A stretch of 64,000 nt of DNA from Holothuria scabra (GCA_037179385.1 CM074200.1:34165884-34229883); one strand, 5' to 3'; positions 13,503-25,018 are shown, numbered from the stretch's first letter. Numbers and translations: made by a program. Notes: generated by a model from the sequence alone, not told the origin.

Positions 13503-13798
13503 AGGTCTAAACCTCTGACCCCAGTTTCAATGCTCCTAAACTACTTAATTAAGCCCCTTACACACTCCTGTCTGAAATTCATCCTGATCCAAACACAATC
13601 CAGTTTATTGCTTCAGGGTGAGTATATATACAAAATTCCATTGTGTAATCAAAACACTTTCAGTACAGTACATGCTGTGTAGTATGAGCTTTGGTACTCT
13701 GCATCGTTTGAACCAGCCATCAATCAAAGAGCTCTGCCAATGGAGAATTTTTGCGGTCTAGTACAAGAATTGAAGGTTAGGGTGAGAGGGTTGGCCCT
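13503..13798 (+). mobile_element. MITE family A, copy 1 (TTAA target)
   Basis: A 296-bp non-coding element flanked by TTAA on both sides (13499-13502 and 13799-13802). Its right end reads GGTGAGAGGGTTGGCCCT and the left end AGGTCTAAACCTCTGACC is its imperfect inverse. The interior matches three other copies in this window (40399-40862, 44400-44687, 56294-56593), including the phrases CAGTACAGTACATGCTGTGT and CAATCAAAGAGCT. TTAA duplication with ends beginning AGG is typical of piggyBac-type cut-and-paste elements; no transposase is present. Confidence 0.8.
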
Positions 13799-13802
13799 TT
13801 AA

Positions 13803-16626
13803 GTAAAGTCAGGGTTTTTAGCTGACACCTGTACTGTAATCAAGTGATGAATACTGAGAATCAGATTAATGTAAAAACCCTTGAGTAACAAAAATATGTT
13901 CCTATATGTCTAGTGTGACATCTTGTGTGACTGTAGAATTGCAACATAACTCTAACAAAACAAACTTTCTGGACAAGTCAGAGAAATTCAAAATTCATGA
14001 ACTGCCCTTTAGAGAATGGAGTTAAAGTATTTGCTTTGGTGAAAGGTTACTGAAACATAATAATGAGACTAAAATTACAGAGCTCTTATTCATGAATAAA
14101 TTATACACCTTTTCAGTGCTCTAATTAGCCTTCCACAACAGTCATATTGCCATATATAAGTGAAAATTCCCACACCAGTTTTATAAAAACTGAAGAATAG
14201 AAAGATGAAATTGAAAATGCCAGAGAAGCTGGAAAATGCTTTTTGTGACAACCTGGAAGGTATTTTATCCAGAATTTTCTCTGTACACTATGCTTCAACC
14301 AATGGTGTCACTCCACTTATCACTGCTGGGCCCACCACTTGAACACCTTGCTTACCCCCGAGCCATTCAAATGAAAAAGTCTGGTAATTCCACTGACTAT
14401 TTGAAAAAGGCCATAACATCCATATATCATAAATAACTTTTAGTTCTGTTTAAATCAAAAGACTTTAAAGTAGTCCATTCTTCATCCATTTCACCTATAC
14501 CATACTGCTTGTATCATCATATTTAAATTTTTGGGAACCCCTGAGTTATTAATATTCATTATCATGCATATTTATGTTGTTTGTATTTTCACTTTTTCTG
14601 CCTGTTCTTTTCCTGGCTTTTCTTGTAATGACCTTGCTTCACATTCAGCTGTTTATCTATGGAGATGTCTTCAAGGTACCTCCTCCCAGTTGTTGTTCAT
14701 GTTTGAATATTCATTAGCTGTTTGTGAATATTCATTTTCATGTAATTAATAAACATCCAATGTTTTGTATGTGCATTAGATAGATCCAAAGTTTTTTTTT
14801 ATTTTCTTTGTTTTTGTTTCTTGTCATTTAATCATTAACCATCCATGATAAATTCATTCCTTTGCAGTATCACCCATGGTATTCAAGAAAAATAAGATCT
14901 TTCTTATTTCTTGTCTCCTTGAATAAGTTTTACAAGTTTTTATAATGATTTTATTTTTCATCCATATAGCCATGTATATTTGTGATCTGTTTGTATTTCT
15001 CAATCATCCAGTCTTCTTCTCTCCTTAATAGCCAGCTCAATTTAAACATTTAATGATTGTCAGATTGTCCCATTGAATGTGGATTCAAATGAAATTTATT
15101 AAAATCCTCTGCTTTAACTTTTTATTTTGGCCGAAAAACATTTTTATTTTGTTATGTTAATGAACAGTATTGCTTTTGGTTTTTTTATATCTAATTTTGT
15201 AGCCTTAGATTTCTTTCCATCAAAGTTCTGCTTGACTATTGAAAGCAGCATATAATTTTAAATTAAATGTGTTATTGCTGTGAATTAGAGAAATAAATTT
15301 GCATGCTTTTTTTCTCTTTCTTTCTTTTTTGTGTGTGTGCATTCTCAGGTGAAGTAGTCATTACATAGAAACCTTCATCTATTTTGAGTAAAATTCTGCT
15401 TACAAAACATAGGAGGATTTTTAAAGAATTATTTTTATTGAAGTGTTTGTAACCTGTTGTAAGATTATATAGTGATCTGTGCTGCAGTGTTAAATATATG
15501 TAAAGGAGAAGCTGGTTATTCAGTCTTTATGTGTACTGTACTTATATTTTTCATGTATTTGTAGTTATGAATATTTCTACATTGAGATGAAATGTAACAT
15601 AAACAAAATGGACCCCTCAAAAAAAGTGTTTGGTTGGAGCAAACGAAAACTACATTAAAGTTAAACATGGGACTGAAGCAAGTACAAGCCTAGGGAATGT
15701 TTGGCCACATAAAAAAGAGTGTGCAACAGTTTTTCAAAGTTGCAATTATTGGAGGCCATAAAATTATTTCAAATTAAAGTCTTTTATATTTCTAACAAAA
15801 GGTGGATGGAATGTGGGCTTCTCTATTTTTACAGTCAGTTGCCTAGTGCAGTCTTTTATAGTACTAAATAATTGTGTGAATGGTGATTTACATTCATGTA
15901 ATTGTGTTCCAGTTTACTAAATACTCTGTTCCGGTTAACACTAATTTGTGAAAATTATTTGGTAATAACAATTCCAATTCGACCAACTAGTATTCTGTTC
16001 AATACTTATTTGTCAAAAATTTGAAATTTTGATACATTATTTCATACACATATCTCATCCAAGTTTACCTTAGATCTTTCATTTAGTAAAATAGTCTCAT
16101 AAAGTGCTAAGGGTTGGGGGTCAAATGTAGGTGAAAATCCTCCATCCATGTTGGAGGTGTATTTTGGAGTATTTTGACAAATTTGTTCCCTCCCCATACT
16201 CTTGATTTGAAAAAAGAAGGTTCATGACTGAATGTTTAAAAAAAGTAATATTATATTTATATTCTGTGGTATTAAACCAACCCTTTATCTTAATGCACTA
16301 ATTTACAGTAGTATCATTGGACAGTTCCCACATCTAGCACATATAAATTACAAATTTTATAATGTATGCTACATTAGGGACATTAAATTAGAAATCTGAT
16401 AGGTTTGAATGACAGTCAGTCTCATGTTTACTGTCAGAATACTCTATCAATGACCCTCTTCAGTGATGTATGACATCTCCAGTGTCTCTCACCCTTTCTC
16501 TCTTCCATGATTTTTTTACTATGCTTCACAAGTGTCCTAGTTACCTTTGACGTACTTAATGATGTGGTCTGTTTATTTCTCATATTGTTTTCCATCTTGC
16601 TTTATTCTAATTAGCTCACTTTTCAG
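13803..16626. other. Liprin-alpha intron, no gene seen
   Basis: AT-rich intronic sequence between MITE A copy 1 and visible exon 3. Two short Met-initiated frames (14236-14436, 14531-14749) have no recognisable similarity and no splice logic, so they are treated as chance. Confidence 0.6.
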
Positions 16627-16699
16627 ATGATGCTGGGGCTCAGGATTCCTTAGGGTCTAATCTAGGTCAACGTGATAATGACAGGAGGAGGAAGAAAAA
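16627..16699 (+). CDS. PPFIA-like: Liprin-alpha, visible exon 3 (acidic-to-basic linker)
   Basis: A 73-nt exon after a TTTTCAG acceptor. It encodes DDAGAQDSLGSNLGQRDND followed by RRRKKK. The final basic run corresponds to the DRRLKKK segment just before the conserved H-E/Q-LL of vertebrate liprin-alphas. It ends with AA before GTAAGT (phase 2). This leaves two possible continuations: into the 27-nt microexon at 17666 (AA+G) or directly into the SAM1 exon at 17754 (AA+A). Both give Lys. Confidence 0.88.
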
Positions 16700-17665
16700 G
16701 TAAGTTTCTTTGGGTTTTTAAAATTTTTGTCACATATTCTGATGGAAGTCAGGCATCCTGATATTGTTCTACTTCTTATGAGTAAATTTAATTTGTGGTG
16801 GACACAACACATGCAACAAAAAAAATGGCAGATAGTGCGGCTGCAAATGTTTGATTATAAGCAGAAGTATGTTAGTGTGAGTCTTCACCTCAGAGTTTAA
16901 GACTGAGATGGTTTAATAGCTACCTAGATGTGGTGAGAATGGTTGTATGTAATAAAAGGTCAAACTTAATGGTTCAAAGATATTTGACTGTATCAATATT
17001 TTATGAATGAAGATGAGAGATTTGTGTGGATGTAAAAATGATTGGTAATGTTTGGTGATCCATAGAGGGAAGATTAAAAAAGGGGAAGGGTTTTATTTAG
17101 TCCTGCACTCCTGGTGAAATCAACTCATGAATCAAGTCGCAATATTTATGTGAAGACAGGAAGATGTGGTAGTGATTGGTTTGAAGAGTTTTGTTTACAG
17201 TGAAATATGTTTTAAATTTTTATCAAGGGTAGTAGTATGTGCTTACTGTCTATGGTTATTTTTCAAGTTTGGAATAGTGACCTCATTTAGGGAGCATAGC
17301 CGTTTTAAACTATGTGCGTACAATGTGAAATGAGTTCTGAAGCTGTGCTAGAATGAAAGGCTATTATTACCTCCTTGCAGTCTCTTGGATGGCTCTTTAA
17401 CTTGTCCAGTGGGCTGCTTGCTCTCACTGGGATGTTCAGAATGTGTTCAGTAGAAGCATAATGGGTAGAATAGTAATCAGCTGTCTGCTGGAGACTAGAA
17501 AAAGCTGTGCTCCCTTAGTATATTTCATGCCTATGGAGATATTGTAAGTGTAGTTCAGAGAAAGGATCTTTGATTGTGTATACCAATTGTTAAATGTATC
17601 AGGCATCATAGAATGAAGGTCACATCTCTAGCCAAAATGACAAAATGATTTGTGTTGTTTTGCAG

Positions 17666-17692
17666 GAAAGGTAGACATATAGAGGCCAAGAG
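17666..17692 (+). CDS. PPFIA-like: Liprin-alpha 27-nt microexon (probable cassette)
   Basis: A 27-nt segment with a good acceptor (TGTTTTGCAG) and donor (AG|GTAATT). It is phase 2 on both sides and adds nine residues, reading KGRHIEAKR across the junctions, directly before SAM1. Skipping it keeps the frame and restores KKKHELL, the form most like vertebrate liprin-alpha (KKKHQLL). Cassette microexons of this type are a known feature of neuronal synaptic genes; that this one is alternatively spliced is inference from phase and placement. Confidence 0.72.
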
Positions 17693-17753
17693 GTAATTTA
17701 AAGCACTGATACAAGACCTTTATTTATATTTTTCAATTATTTCCATTCCTCAG

Positions 17754-18036
17754 ACATGAGCTCTTAGCTGAAGCTGTCAAAGCAGGTACCCCATTTGCAT
17801 TATGGAATGGTCCAACTGTAGTAGCCTGGTTAGAACTCTGGGTTGGAATGCCTGCCTGGTATGTAGCAGCCTGTAGGGCTAACGTCAAAAGTGGTGCTAT
17901 TATGTCTGCTCTCTCAGACACAGAAATTCAACGTGAAATCGGAATCAGTAACCCATTGCATCGATTGAAGTTGAGACTTGCCATACAAGAGATGGTCAGC
18001 TTGACCAGTCCGTCAGCTCCACCTACATCCCGAACA
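17754..18036 (+). CDS. PPFIA-like: Liprin-alpha, SAM1 exon
   Basis: A 283-nt exon encoding visible residues 144-238. It begins [17 protein letters not shown] and contains all of SAM domain 1 (about 161-225) with the hallmark segments [33 protein letters not shown] and [18 protein letters not shown], nearly identical to vertebrate liprin-alpha. It ends [10 protein letters not shown] in phase 0 before GTAAGT. SAM1-3 form a tight tandem that binds CASK and liprin-beta in studied animals. The vertebrate-type insert GNVWVTHEE after SRT is not seen; the next exon begins directly with TLAFG. Confidence 0.97.
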
Positions 18037-18923
18037 GTAAGTTGCAGTCATCTTCTCTGGCAATTTTAGGGAAAATTTTAGGATTTCTTTTTTTTTTTCA
18101 TTAGAGTTTGTCTCTATTTTTTGGTTCAAAGTTCTTTAGATGGTGTAGGAATTTTGAAAATCTCTTTCTTTCTTTACTTTTTCTTTTATCTGTTATACAC
18201 AAGTTTACTTTGTTGAACAGCATCATGTCAAAATAAATTAAGGGGGAGGGGGGAGTGGTAGCACACTGTTTTCACTTCTGTACATGCTTACAAAAATGGA
18301 TAACCCCTTTAATAGTAAAATTTGGCTCAAGCATCACCTGATTGCCTGTTGAAGATTCAAACAATGAATTATAAATGGATAGGTTAGAAATTGCTTTTGT
18401 TCCTTGGTCTTACAGGCAGTCGGAATGGATCAAAATTGATAGTGCACTTTGTATACGTGAAAACATGTGAAACTCAAGCAGGCTTGGATACCTTGCTAGT
18501 TTCCATGATAAAACACAAATTGAATGTTGTAACATAGTTCCTTGAAGTTTGGTCAACTGTCATTCTTATGATTCATCATGGTTCACTACCTGTGTGGCCA
18601 ACCCCTTTTGAAGGGGTAGCACAATGATATATGATAATCCTCTTTCCTCTTTGTCCCAAAATAGCTTCAAACTGCTCAATCTCTGTGATTGTAATAGAAT
18701 TTGGGAAAAACTAACATGTTTGTTTTGCTTGATTGAAAGCAAGGAAACTTAAAACTAGTAATGATATTGTCAGTCACATTTGCAGCTCCAGGCACAATAC
18801 ATAACTATATAGGTGACATGTCAGACAAGTTGAGGTTTGTCACCAAAGTTGTGAAGAGTGTGCTGCTAGCTTAAGACTTCTCATCCCCCAACATACAATT
18901 TTTCAAATTTCTCTTCCTAACAG

Positions 18924-19099
18924 ACTCTAGCATTTGGTGAGATGAACCATGAATGGATAGGCAATGATTGGCTACCCAGTCTTGGTTTACCGCAGTACAG
19001 GAGTACGTTTATGGAATGTTTGGTGGATGCAAGGATGTTAGATCATCTTAACAAAAAGGACCTTAGGAGTCAGCTTAAAATGGTTGATAGCTTTCACAG
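18924..19099 (+). CDS. PPFIA-like: Liprin-alpha, SAM2 exon a
   Basis: A 176-nt exon encoding the start of SAM2: [17 protein letters not shown], then [19 protein letters not shown] and [18 protein letters not shown], matching the vertebrate [20 protein letters not shown] block. It ends FHR with AG left over before GTAAGT. The next exon starts with G, restoring Arg. Confidence 0.96.
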
Positions 19100-19224
19100 G
19101 TAAGTTTATACATGAATCTGGTTAATTATACCAGGTGATTCTGAGGTTTGGGGCTCTTTCTTATCATTTTTTTTGTCTACCTGTGTTACGATTAGTTGTT
19201 CTCAATTCAAAATATGAATTGAAG

Positions 19225-19553
19225 GGGCTCATTGAGTTGATTTGGATAACTTAATTAGAGGGTTAAAGGGTCACTATCTCATGTCAATGCTTAAAATTAG
19301 CATAATAAGCCAAGTTTATATCCAATAGTTAAGGGAAAAGCTGAAATTTCGAATTTTGTGGTGTCCTGAGTTGCAATGGTTTTGTGCCTATTTTGAAAAA
19401 GTGTCTGGCCACAAATTTTTGAAAACCAAATTGAACCTTAAAATACTCACTCATTAAACAGTTATTTGTTCGTAGTATATGGGGATTGTCTTAGTTTGAC
19501 CAGTTGTCATTGGTATGTGAAGAAAAATTTCATGAACCAACTCAATTAGCCGC
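19225..19553 (+). mobile_element. Dispersed inverted-repeat element, family C, copy 1
   Basis: About 329 bp bounded by near-inverted ends (GGGCTCATTGAGTTGATT at the left; AACCAACTCAATTAGCCGC at the right). It matches, in reverse orientation and along its whole length, the segment 59906-60263, including GTTAAAGGGTCACTA, CCAATAGTTAAG and ATTTTTGAAAACC. It is non-coding and lies in a liprin-alpha intron. Superfamily not determined. Confidence 0.75.
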
Positions 19554-20892
19554 TTTAAATCTGCTTGTTATGATGTTTTGGTTGTTTGATGCAATCTTTG
19601 GTGTTAGTTATCAAAATGATAACTAAAATTAAGGCTGATGCACCCCAGCAATATCCCACCATTAGTTTACCGCTTGATTTGTCAATCGACACATATTTCA
19701 TGTTTTGTGTTGCGTTAATTTCTATGTTGAAGATACTCTGCAGCAGTTGTGTCTTACAAGACTTCCACAGACTTGAGTTGGGTGTCTCGCTCCTTCCATT
19801 GTCTATAGTGGCAGATATTTGATGACAACATAAGTAAAAGAAAAACTGAGTCCAAATTCATCAATTGCACTTTGCAATTCACATGGCCCTTTCAATATTT
19901 TATTTTTAAGTGAGTTGAGTTACTGGTTTTACATCCAATGTAAGGATGGTAGCCATACACAAAAGAATCATTTCTATCAATTAATTGACATAACAGACCT
20001 TTCAAATTCTGTTCACATGATCAGAACATGAGTCATTCATTTATTGATTTATTTTGTCCATTCAATCAAATCAGAAAAGTTGAGTATACTCAGACAGACA
20101 CAGCAACCTTGAAAAGACAGGAATGAAATAATCACATTCTCAACAGATTTTGAATGAGAGCCCTAAAAATTACATCTTGCATCATCTGAAAATAAGTATT
20201 TACATCTCACGTGAAACATTTAACATTCATGTTGACATGGAAGTTTTCATGGCGTGAAATTCAACAGGTTTGCAAGGTTAAGTTGATGAGAAAAGGGGTA
20301 ACCTCAAAATTATTACACTTGTTGCAATACTTTGAGATGAAAAGCTAGAATATGGTCAAGTGTGTTTGTCATGTACATTATTATAAACACTCTCTGGAAA
20401 GTAAAAAGGAGCATAATGACTGCTGCTGTAAAATTTATCAAGTTGTTGTACTAAAAATGTCAGGTGTATGGATTCAAAGCAACCCATTTGTGATCATCTG
20501 TCAATAGACTTCTTTTCTCTGATTTACAATTGTTGTGTAATGGGTATCCCCATGGGATTGTCTGCTGTTTATTGTTAGAACAATACATTAGTCAGGCTTT
20601 CTGCTTTGGAAAAAATTGTAGAAGTGAGGCATTGCAACTGGCAAATAATTGGCCTAGAGTTGTGTAACACAAAATCAAAGGTGCACAAGTCAGTATTGCT
20701 GACAGGACTGCAGCCTTCCCCTCCCAGTTTTGGAGGAAAATTTGTTCCCCTTACAAACTCTTAATCTGAAGGCCACAGAATAAACAACGACATATTTGTA
20801 TCTGACAAAAGAGGAAATAATAGAACAGTGTGTAATGTTCTTACATATGTGTAAGGTTGGGCTAAATGACCCAACACATTAGCAGAATGAAG

Positions 20893-21138
20893 GGTTAGTT
20901 AGTTGGATAGAGTTTTACGCCCAGTTTCCAACCTATTGGTTCAAGTCGAGCCGGCCACTGCCTTTTTTCCAGTTGTGGCTCACTGGATTGTTTCCCCTTC
21001 TCCATTGCTTATGCGGAGCATCAGGCACAATGGCAACGGGTTCCTTTTTTAGAGTCTTTTGTATGTTTCGACCTGGGAAGTGAACCCGGGCCTTACGCGT
21101 GAAAGGGGGATGCTCTAATACCATTAGACCAAACACGC
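20893..21138 (-). mobile_element. SINE with tRNA-Glu-like head
   Basis: Read on the minus strand, the head contains an A-box-like TGGTCTAATGG (21131-21121) and a B-box-like GGGTTCACTTCCC (21087-21075), spaced as in a tRNA. The anticodon-loop-like CTTTCAC fits tRNA-Glu. A unique body follows, and the 3' end reads AAAACTCTATCCAACTAACT. Body-only copies occur at 6250-6408, 29283-29396 and 62318-62408. This is a pol III retroposon rather than a functional tRNA: the acceptor stem does not pair and the body is repeated elsewhere. Confidence 0.8.
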
Positions 21139-21287
21139 GGTCAGCTGGATGAAAGGATCAAGGAGAAAGGGATTTTAGTTCCTTTCTATAGTTCCATTCT
21201 CTTTGTGATGTGGCATATTACATAGTAGTATCAATGAAGTGATTTTGATACAAGATTGAGATTCATTATTAATCACTGTTTCCACAG

Positions 21288-21385
21288 GCACAGTTTTCAG
21301 TGTGGCATCTTATGCCTAAAAAAGATGAATTATGACCGCAGAGAGCTGGCAAGGAGGAGAGAAGAAAGTGCAAATGAACTTAAGG
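21288..21385 (+). CDS. PPFIA-like: Liprin-alpha, SAM2 exon b
   Basis: A 98-nt exon that completes SAM2: HSFQCGILCLKKMNYDRREL, then ARRREESANELK, matching the vertebrate [21 protein letters not shown] segment. Acceptor TTTCCACAG. It ends AAG+G before GTAAG; the leftover G joins AT of the next exon (Asp). Confidence 0.96.
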
Positions 21386-22009
21386 GTAAGTTCAATGAAC
21401 CTTAAGGGGAAGGGGTGGAGTAGTGGGGGCACAGTCTGTCTTCAAGGCTTTCACCTGATATAAAGCGAGCAAAGATTGCATGACAGCCTACATGGCTTTT
21501 AGTGTCTTTTTTTGTCCATTTACCTTCAGGACTGAAGTTAAATTTACCACCCCCCCCCCCTCATCCCATCCTTAATTCATATATATTTTTGTCAGTTTAA
21601 TTTATTTTGAAAATTGACAGTGTGCCTAAAGAAGATATTTGGGGGCATTTTTTTGTTTGAATGAAGGCCTACTATCTTTTGTTGAAATTAATATCAGTCA
21701 TTACAAAGGTTTACATTTCTTGGATACTTTATGACAAAAACATTTGTATTTTCTGGAAATGAAGTAAATTGGTTCAAAGTTTAATATTTGAATCATGTGT
21801 ATGATATATTTTATAGTGTAATTATGTATTTTCTGCTTGTTATGATCTATTTTGAAAAATCTTTAAGAACACACATGTTTGTCCTTCAAACCTTTTCATC
21901 CCAACACACCAGACCCCAACATCCTTGTTTAAAACTAATCTTTACTTTATGCCCATTACCAGTTTCATGCACCTTCTAAAAATAAAATTTGATCTCATTC
22001 CTCCAACAG

Positions 22010-22254
22010 ATGTTTTAGTTTGGTCTAATGAACGTGTGATTAAGTGGGTGGTATCTATAGGTCTTCGTGAATATGCAAATAATTTAGTCGAGAGTGGTGT
22101 ACATGGCGCCCTCCTAAGCTTGGACGAAACATATGATTCAGTCGCCCTGGCATTAGCACTTCAGATTCCAACACAAAATACTCAGGCCAGACAGATCCTA
22201 GAAGGTGAATTTAACAAATTGATATCTGCTGGAACAGACAGAAGAATGGAAGAG
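22010..22254 (+). CDS. PPFIA-like: Liprin-alpha, SAM3 exon
   Basis: A 245-nt exon encoding SAM domain 3 (visible residues about 334-405): [57 protein letters not shown] and [15 protein letters not shown]. It is a close match to vertebrate liprin-alpha SAM3. It ends MEE in phase 0 before GTAAGT. Acceptor CTCCAACAG. Confidence 0.97.
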
Positions 22255-22649
22255 GTAAGTGGGGATTGTGTCTTACATAACCTTAACATGCATAGTTTCG
22301 CGGTGAACCTATTGCACTACTGCATCATGAAATAGCTCCTTATGACCCCTCTGAGTGTAATCGTGTTGGGGACATGGAATAGGCTTAAAGGGGAGATAGT
22401 TTTACATATGTGCATCCTCTTTGGCCGTAGCCAATGCAAGTAAGGCAACCTCCATACAAAACCTTTGTATTCGTGGAACCCAAACATGCATGCTATGTAT
22501 ATACAATATAATTGTGTATTTCAGTATATCAGGATGGATATGGCCCCTTCTGTAGCAAAAGGGAAAAAACAGTTACCCCAAAATTAGTAAATTATTAGTA
22601 AACTATACTATTTCATAAATGGCTCTTAAGAATCAGGGGCTATGTCCCT

Positions 22650-22835
22650 GTTCCCAAGGTTCACTGTTCCCGAGGTTCAATGTTCCCAAATCTTGGGAAC
22701 ATCAGCGCTTCTGGGAACATTGAACCTTGAGAATAACAAACCTTGTAATCATCTCCAAATCATTGAAATACCAGGAAATAGGGAGAATAGAACCTTGGGA
22801 ACACTGAATCCCAGGAACATCGGTAGACCCTGAGA
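22650..22835. repeat. Block rich in GTTCCC-AGGTTCA motifs
   Basis: Repeated and inverted versions of TTCCCAAGGTTCA and GGGAACATTGAACC occur through this stretch (for example near 22655, 22670, 22705, 22795). The arrangement is partly palindromic. Probably a degraded transposable element; no ends were resolved. Confidence 0.5.
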
Positions 22836-22884
22836 ATCATGTTACAATATTTTCTTCACTCAGTTAATTGACATGGAATCACTG

Positions 22885-23002
22885 CTTGAATTATCCTGAA
22901 TATGCTGCTTTGTCTTGAATTATCCTAAGTATGTAATATCTATGTCTTGAATTATCCTGAATATGCAATATCTATGTCCTGAAATATCATGAAAGATAAT
23001 TG
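22885..23002 (+). repeat. Tandem repeat, 29-32 bp unit, inside a B-like MITE
   Basis: Units beginning CTTGAATTATCCTGAATATG start at 22885, 22914 and 22946, with a decayed fourth at 22978. The flank to the right (CTACTGCTCTTGCCCTTTAA, ending 23080) resembles the right end of MITE family B, so this looks like an internal expansion within a B copy whose left end is no longer clear. Confidence 0.65.
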
Positions 23003-23423
23003 AAAGAGAAATAGGAAGAAATCTGCAGGATTTAGTTGTTGTTTTAAAATAAGTCTGGGGCTACTGCTCTTGCCCTTTAAGATTCCACACTCTGAAAATG
23101 GTCAGGAGTATTCTGACTTTATCATCACTTTCTGAGTTTGTAAAGTTGGACAAGTTTGTTAAAATTGCAAAAGCCATGGAAAAATGATGCAAGTTAGAAA
23201 AGACAAAAGATTTGTTTTGCTTCCCAGTGCATGAACACATTTAGTTTGCAATAAATTATTGATATATTGTATTGATATTTACCCATAAGGTGTTGAATTT
23301 ATGTTGCTAGTGTGGTATTGAAATTTTGTTCTTCATTCAGACTTGGGAGAGAAGAAATTGGAAATGAGATAAAAACCACCTTTTAAAAGAGAGAAGGGTA
23401 GACATTGCCATTGTTTGGTTCTC

Positions 23424-23622
23424 TTTGGTTAGTTAGTTAGATGAAATTTAACAACACACCAAGAAGAATGTGTTTTTAGTGTCAGTCAACTTGATGAATA
23501 GTTCAGTTTAAATTTAATTTCAAGTACCTTCAAGTTCAAATTTGGTTTCCATTTGGTCGCCTCTTACGACTGGTGGGAAACACCGTAGGCATATTTACAA
23601 CCCCCCAGCCCACAGGGGGCTG
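23424..23622 (-). mobile_element. Dispersed repeat family F, copy 1 (retroposon 3'-end type)
   Basis: On the minus strand it reads from CCCCCTGTGGGCTGGGGGGT through CCAGTCGTAAGAGGCGACC to a tail ending ATCTAACTAACTAACC. Two more copies on the same strand lie at 33895-34108 and 38412-38600. The fixed 3' tail and ragged 5' ends suggest a LINE or a partner SINE. No reverse transcriptase frame is attached. Confidence 0.65.
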
Positions 23623-23708
23623 TTTCTCTTCAGTGTCATGAAAAGTTTTTTAATGGGAATGAATGAAACTGTTTAACCTTGATGATTTTCTTCTTCATTT
23701 GTTTTAAG

Positions 23709-23897
23709 GCTGATATCGGAAAATTCAAGAGAGGTCCTTCATGGAAGAGAATGTTCAAATCCAAAGAAACAGCACCTCAGAGAGGGAAAGAGAAAATACC
23801 ATTAGAAATGAGTGCCATGCCTGAACCAGTAGATCCATACAGTGCTGTGCCACCAATTTCACCAGGAGGCAGAGCTCTGGGAGGACATGGCTCTCCT
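23709..23897 (+). CDS. PPFIA-like: Liprin-alpha, C-terminal exon a
   Basis: A 189-nt exon (63 codons, phase 0 at both ends) encoding ADIGKFKRGPSWKRMFKSKE and then a Pro/Gly-rich stretch (EPVDPYSAVPPISPGGRALG). The FKRGPSWKRMF part corresponds to the FRRAPSWRKRF segment that follows SAM3 in vertebrate liprin-alpha. The remainder is the variable C-terminal tail. Acceptor TTTTAAG, donor CCT|GTAAGT. Confidence 0.93.
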
Positions 23898-24594
23898 GTA
23901 AGTGGTTCATTCTTATGTATGTGTGTGTCTAGCCTTGTGTATGTGAGCTTGTCTCAACTGCTACTTGTATAACATCAGCTCTCCCTAGACAGCACAAGTT
24001 CTCCTAAGTTTAACAGCAATGACTTTTAAAAACTTTTGATTACAGCTTCCTCTGATAGGTTAAAATTGATTGGTGCCTATAGCAGTCAACCCAAGGTGCT
24101 TCAAATGATAGAGCTGTTGTTATGAATGATTTGTTTGTTTTTTTTGGGGGGGGGTTTAGAGGGGGGTTAGAACTCCCCTCCCGCCATGACCCAACATTGC
24201 AATGCAAAAAACACCTAAAAGAGCAATTTTTTCTCTCTGTCCTTAGACTTTTCCCTCATGTCGTGACCCAAACCACTTCCCCTAGACACCAAATCCCCCC
24301 ATGACACAATCCTGGCTACGCGCCTGTACACAACTGTCTTAAAACACAAATCTGGGTACTTAATTATCTTGTAATTCGAGAGCCATTTCCGGGGTTACCC
24401 TGTCTTCTGATTTCTTTTATCTACTTGTACCATAAATAGTTGTGCATGGTTCAAAACCTGAACTTTATCTGCGTAATATTGGTTTTGTGTTGTTTGCAGC
24501 CATGTGCTGTGTTGCTATTAACCAAAATGATAACTGAAATTAAAGCTGATGGGCCCAAACAATTTGTCACCATCAGTTGACTGTCTGATTCATC

Positions 24595-24855
24595 TATAGA
24601 TGAATCCAAACAGCAGTGATGGTCTGATTTTAGTTGTCCATAATTGGGTTCTATCACCTTTTAATCTTTTAATTTCTTCACTTGCAGGTAACGTAGATGT
24701 TTGTACCCTGGAATGTCTCGCGATTCCCTCTATTTCACTGTATATGAGGGCTTGGAGTTACATTTAGACAATAAATGAAGACTATTTATGGCCAATGAAC
24801 CCCACTAATGGCTGCCTACAGTTACTAAACACAAGTGCTGATCAGATTCCTAATA
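24595..24855 (+). mobile_element. MITE family D, copy
   Basis: Left end TATAGATGAATCC and an interior matching the other D copies (GATGGTCTGATTT, CACCTTTTAATCTTT, CCCCACTAATGGCTGCCTAC). The right end is decayed. It sits immediately before the last liprin-alpha coding exon. Confidence 0.75.
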
Positions 24856-24892
24856 GGCACATATTTAGTTTTCTTTTTCTTCCCTTTAAAAG

Positions 24893-25018
24893 GTTTCCAG
24901 TGGTACCACAAAATCCCAGACTTCAAGTCCTACTAACACCCTAAATCAGAGACCCAGTGGAGGTAGCACATCTACATCTCCTATTCAGGGGTCAAATGTC
25001 AGGACATATTCTTGCTGA
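24893..25018 (+). CDS. PPFIA-like: Liprin-alpha, last coding exon with VRTYSC terminus
   Basis: A 126-nt coding segment after TTTAAAAG. It encodes a Ser/Thr-rich tail and ends GSNVRTYSC followed by TGA. VRTYSC is the conserved C-terminus of liprin-alpha, a PDZ ligand bound by GRIP-family PDZ domains in vertebrates. With the nine exons upstream it gives 515 visible residues, all in one frame. The exon continues as 3'UTR to a strong donor (CTCAG|GTAAGAA) at 25060. Confidence 0.96.
   Translation, partial: VSSGTTKSQTSSPTNTLNQRPSGGSTSTSPIQGSNVRTYSC

Noticed and set aside
21075..21136. tRNA-Glu gene on the minus strand
   Set aside because: A and B boxes are present but stems are imperfect, and it is fused to a body repeated elsewhere, so it is a SINE head.
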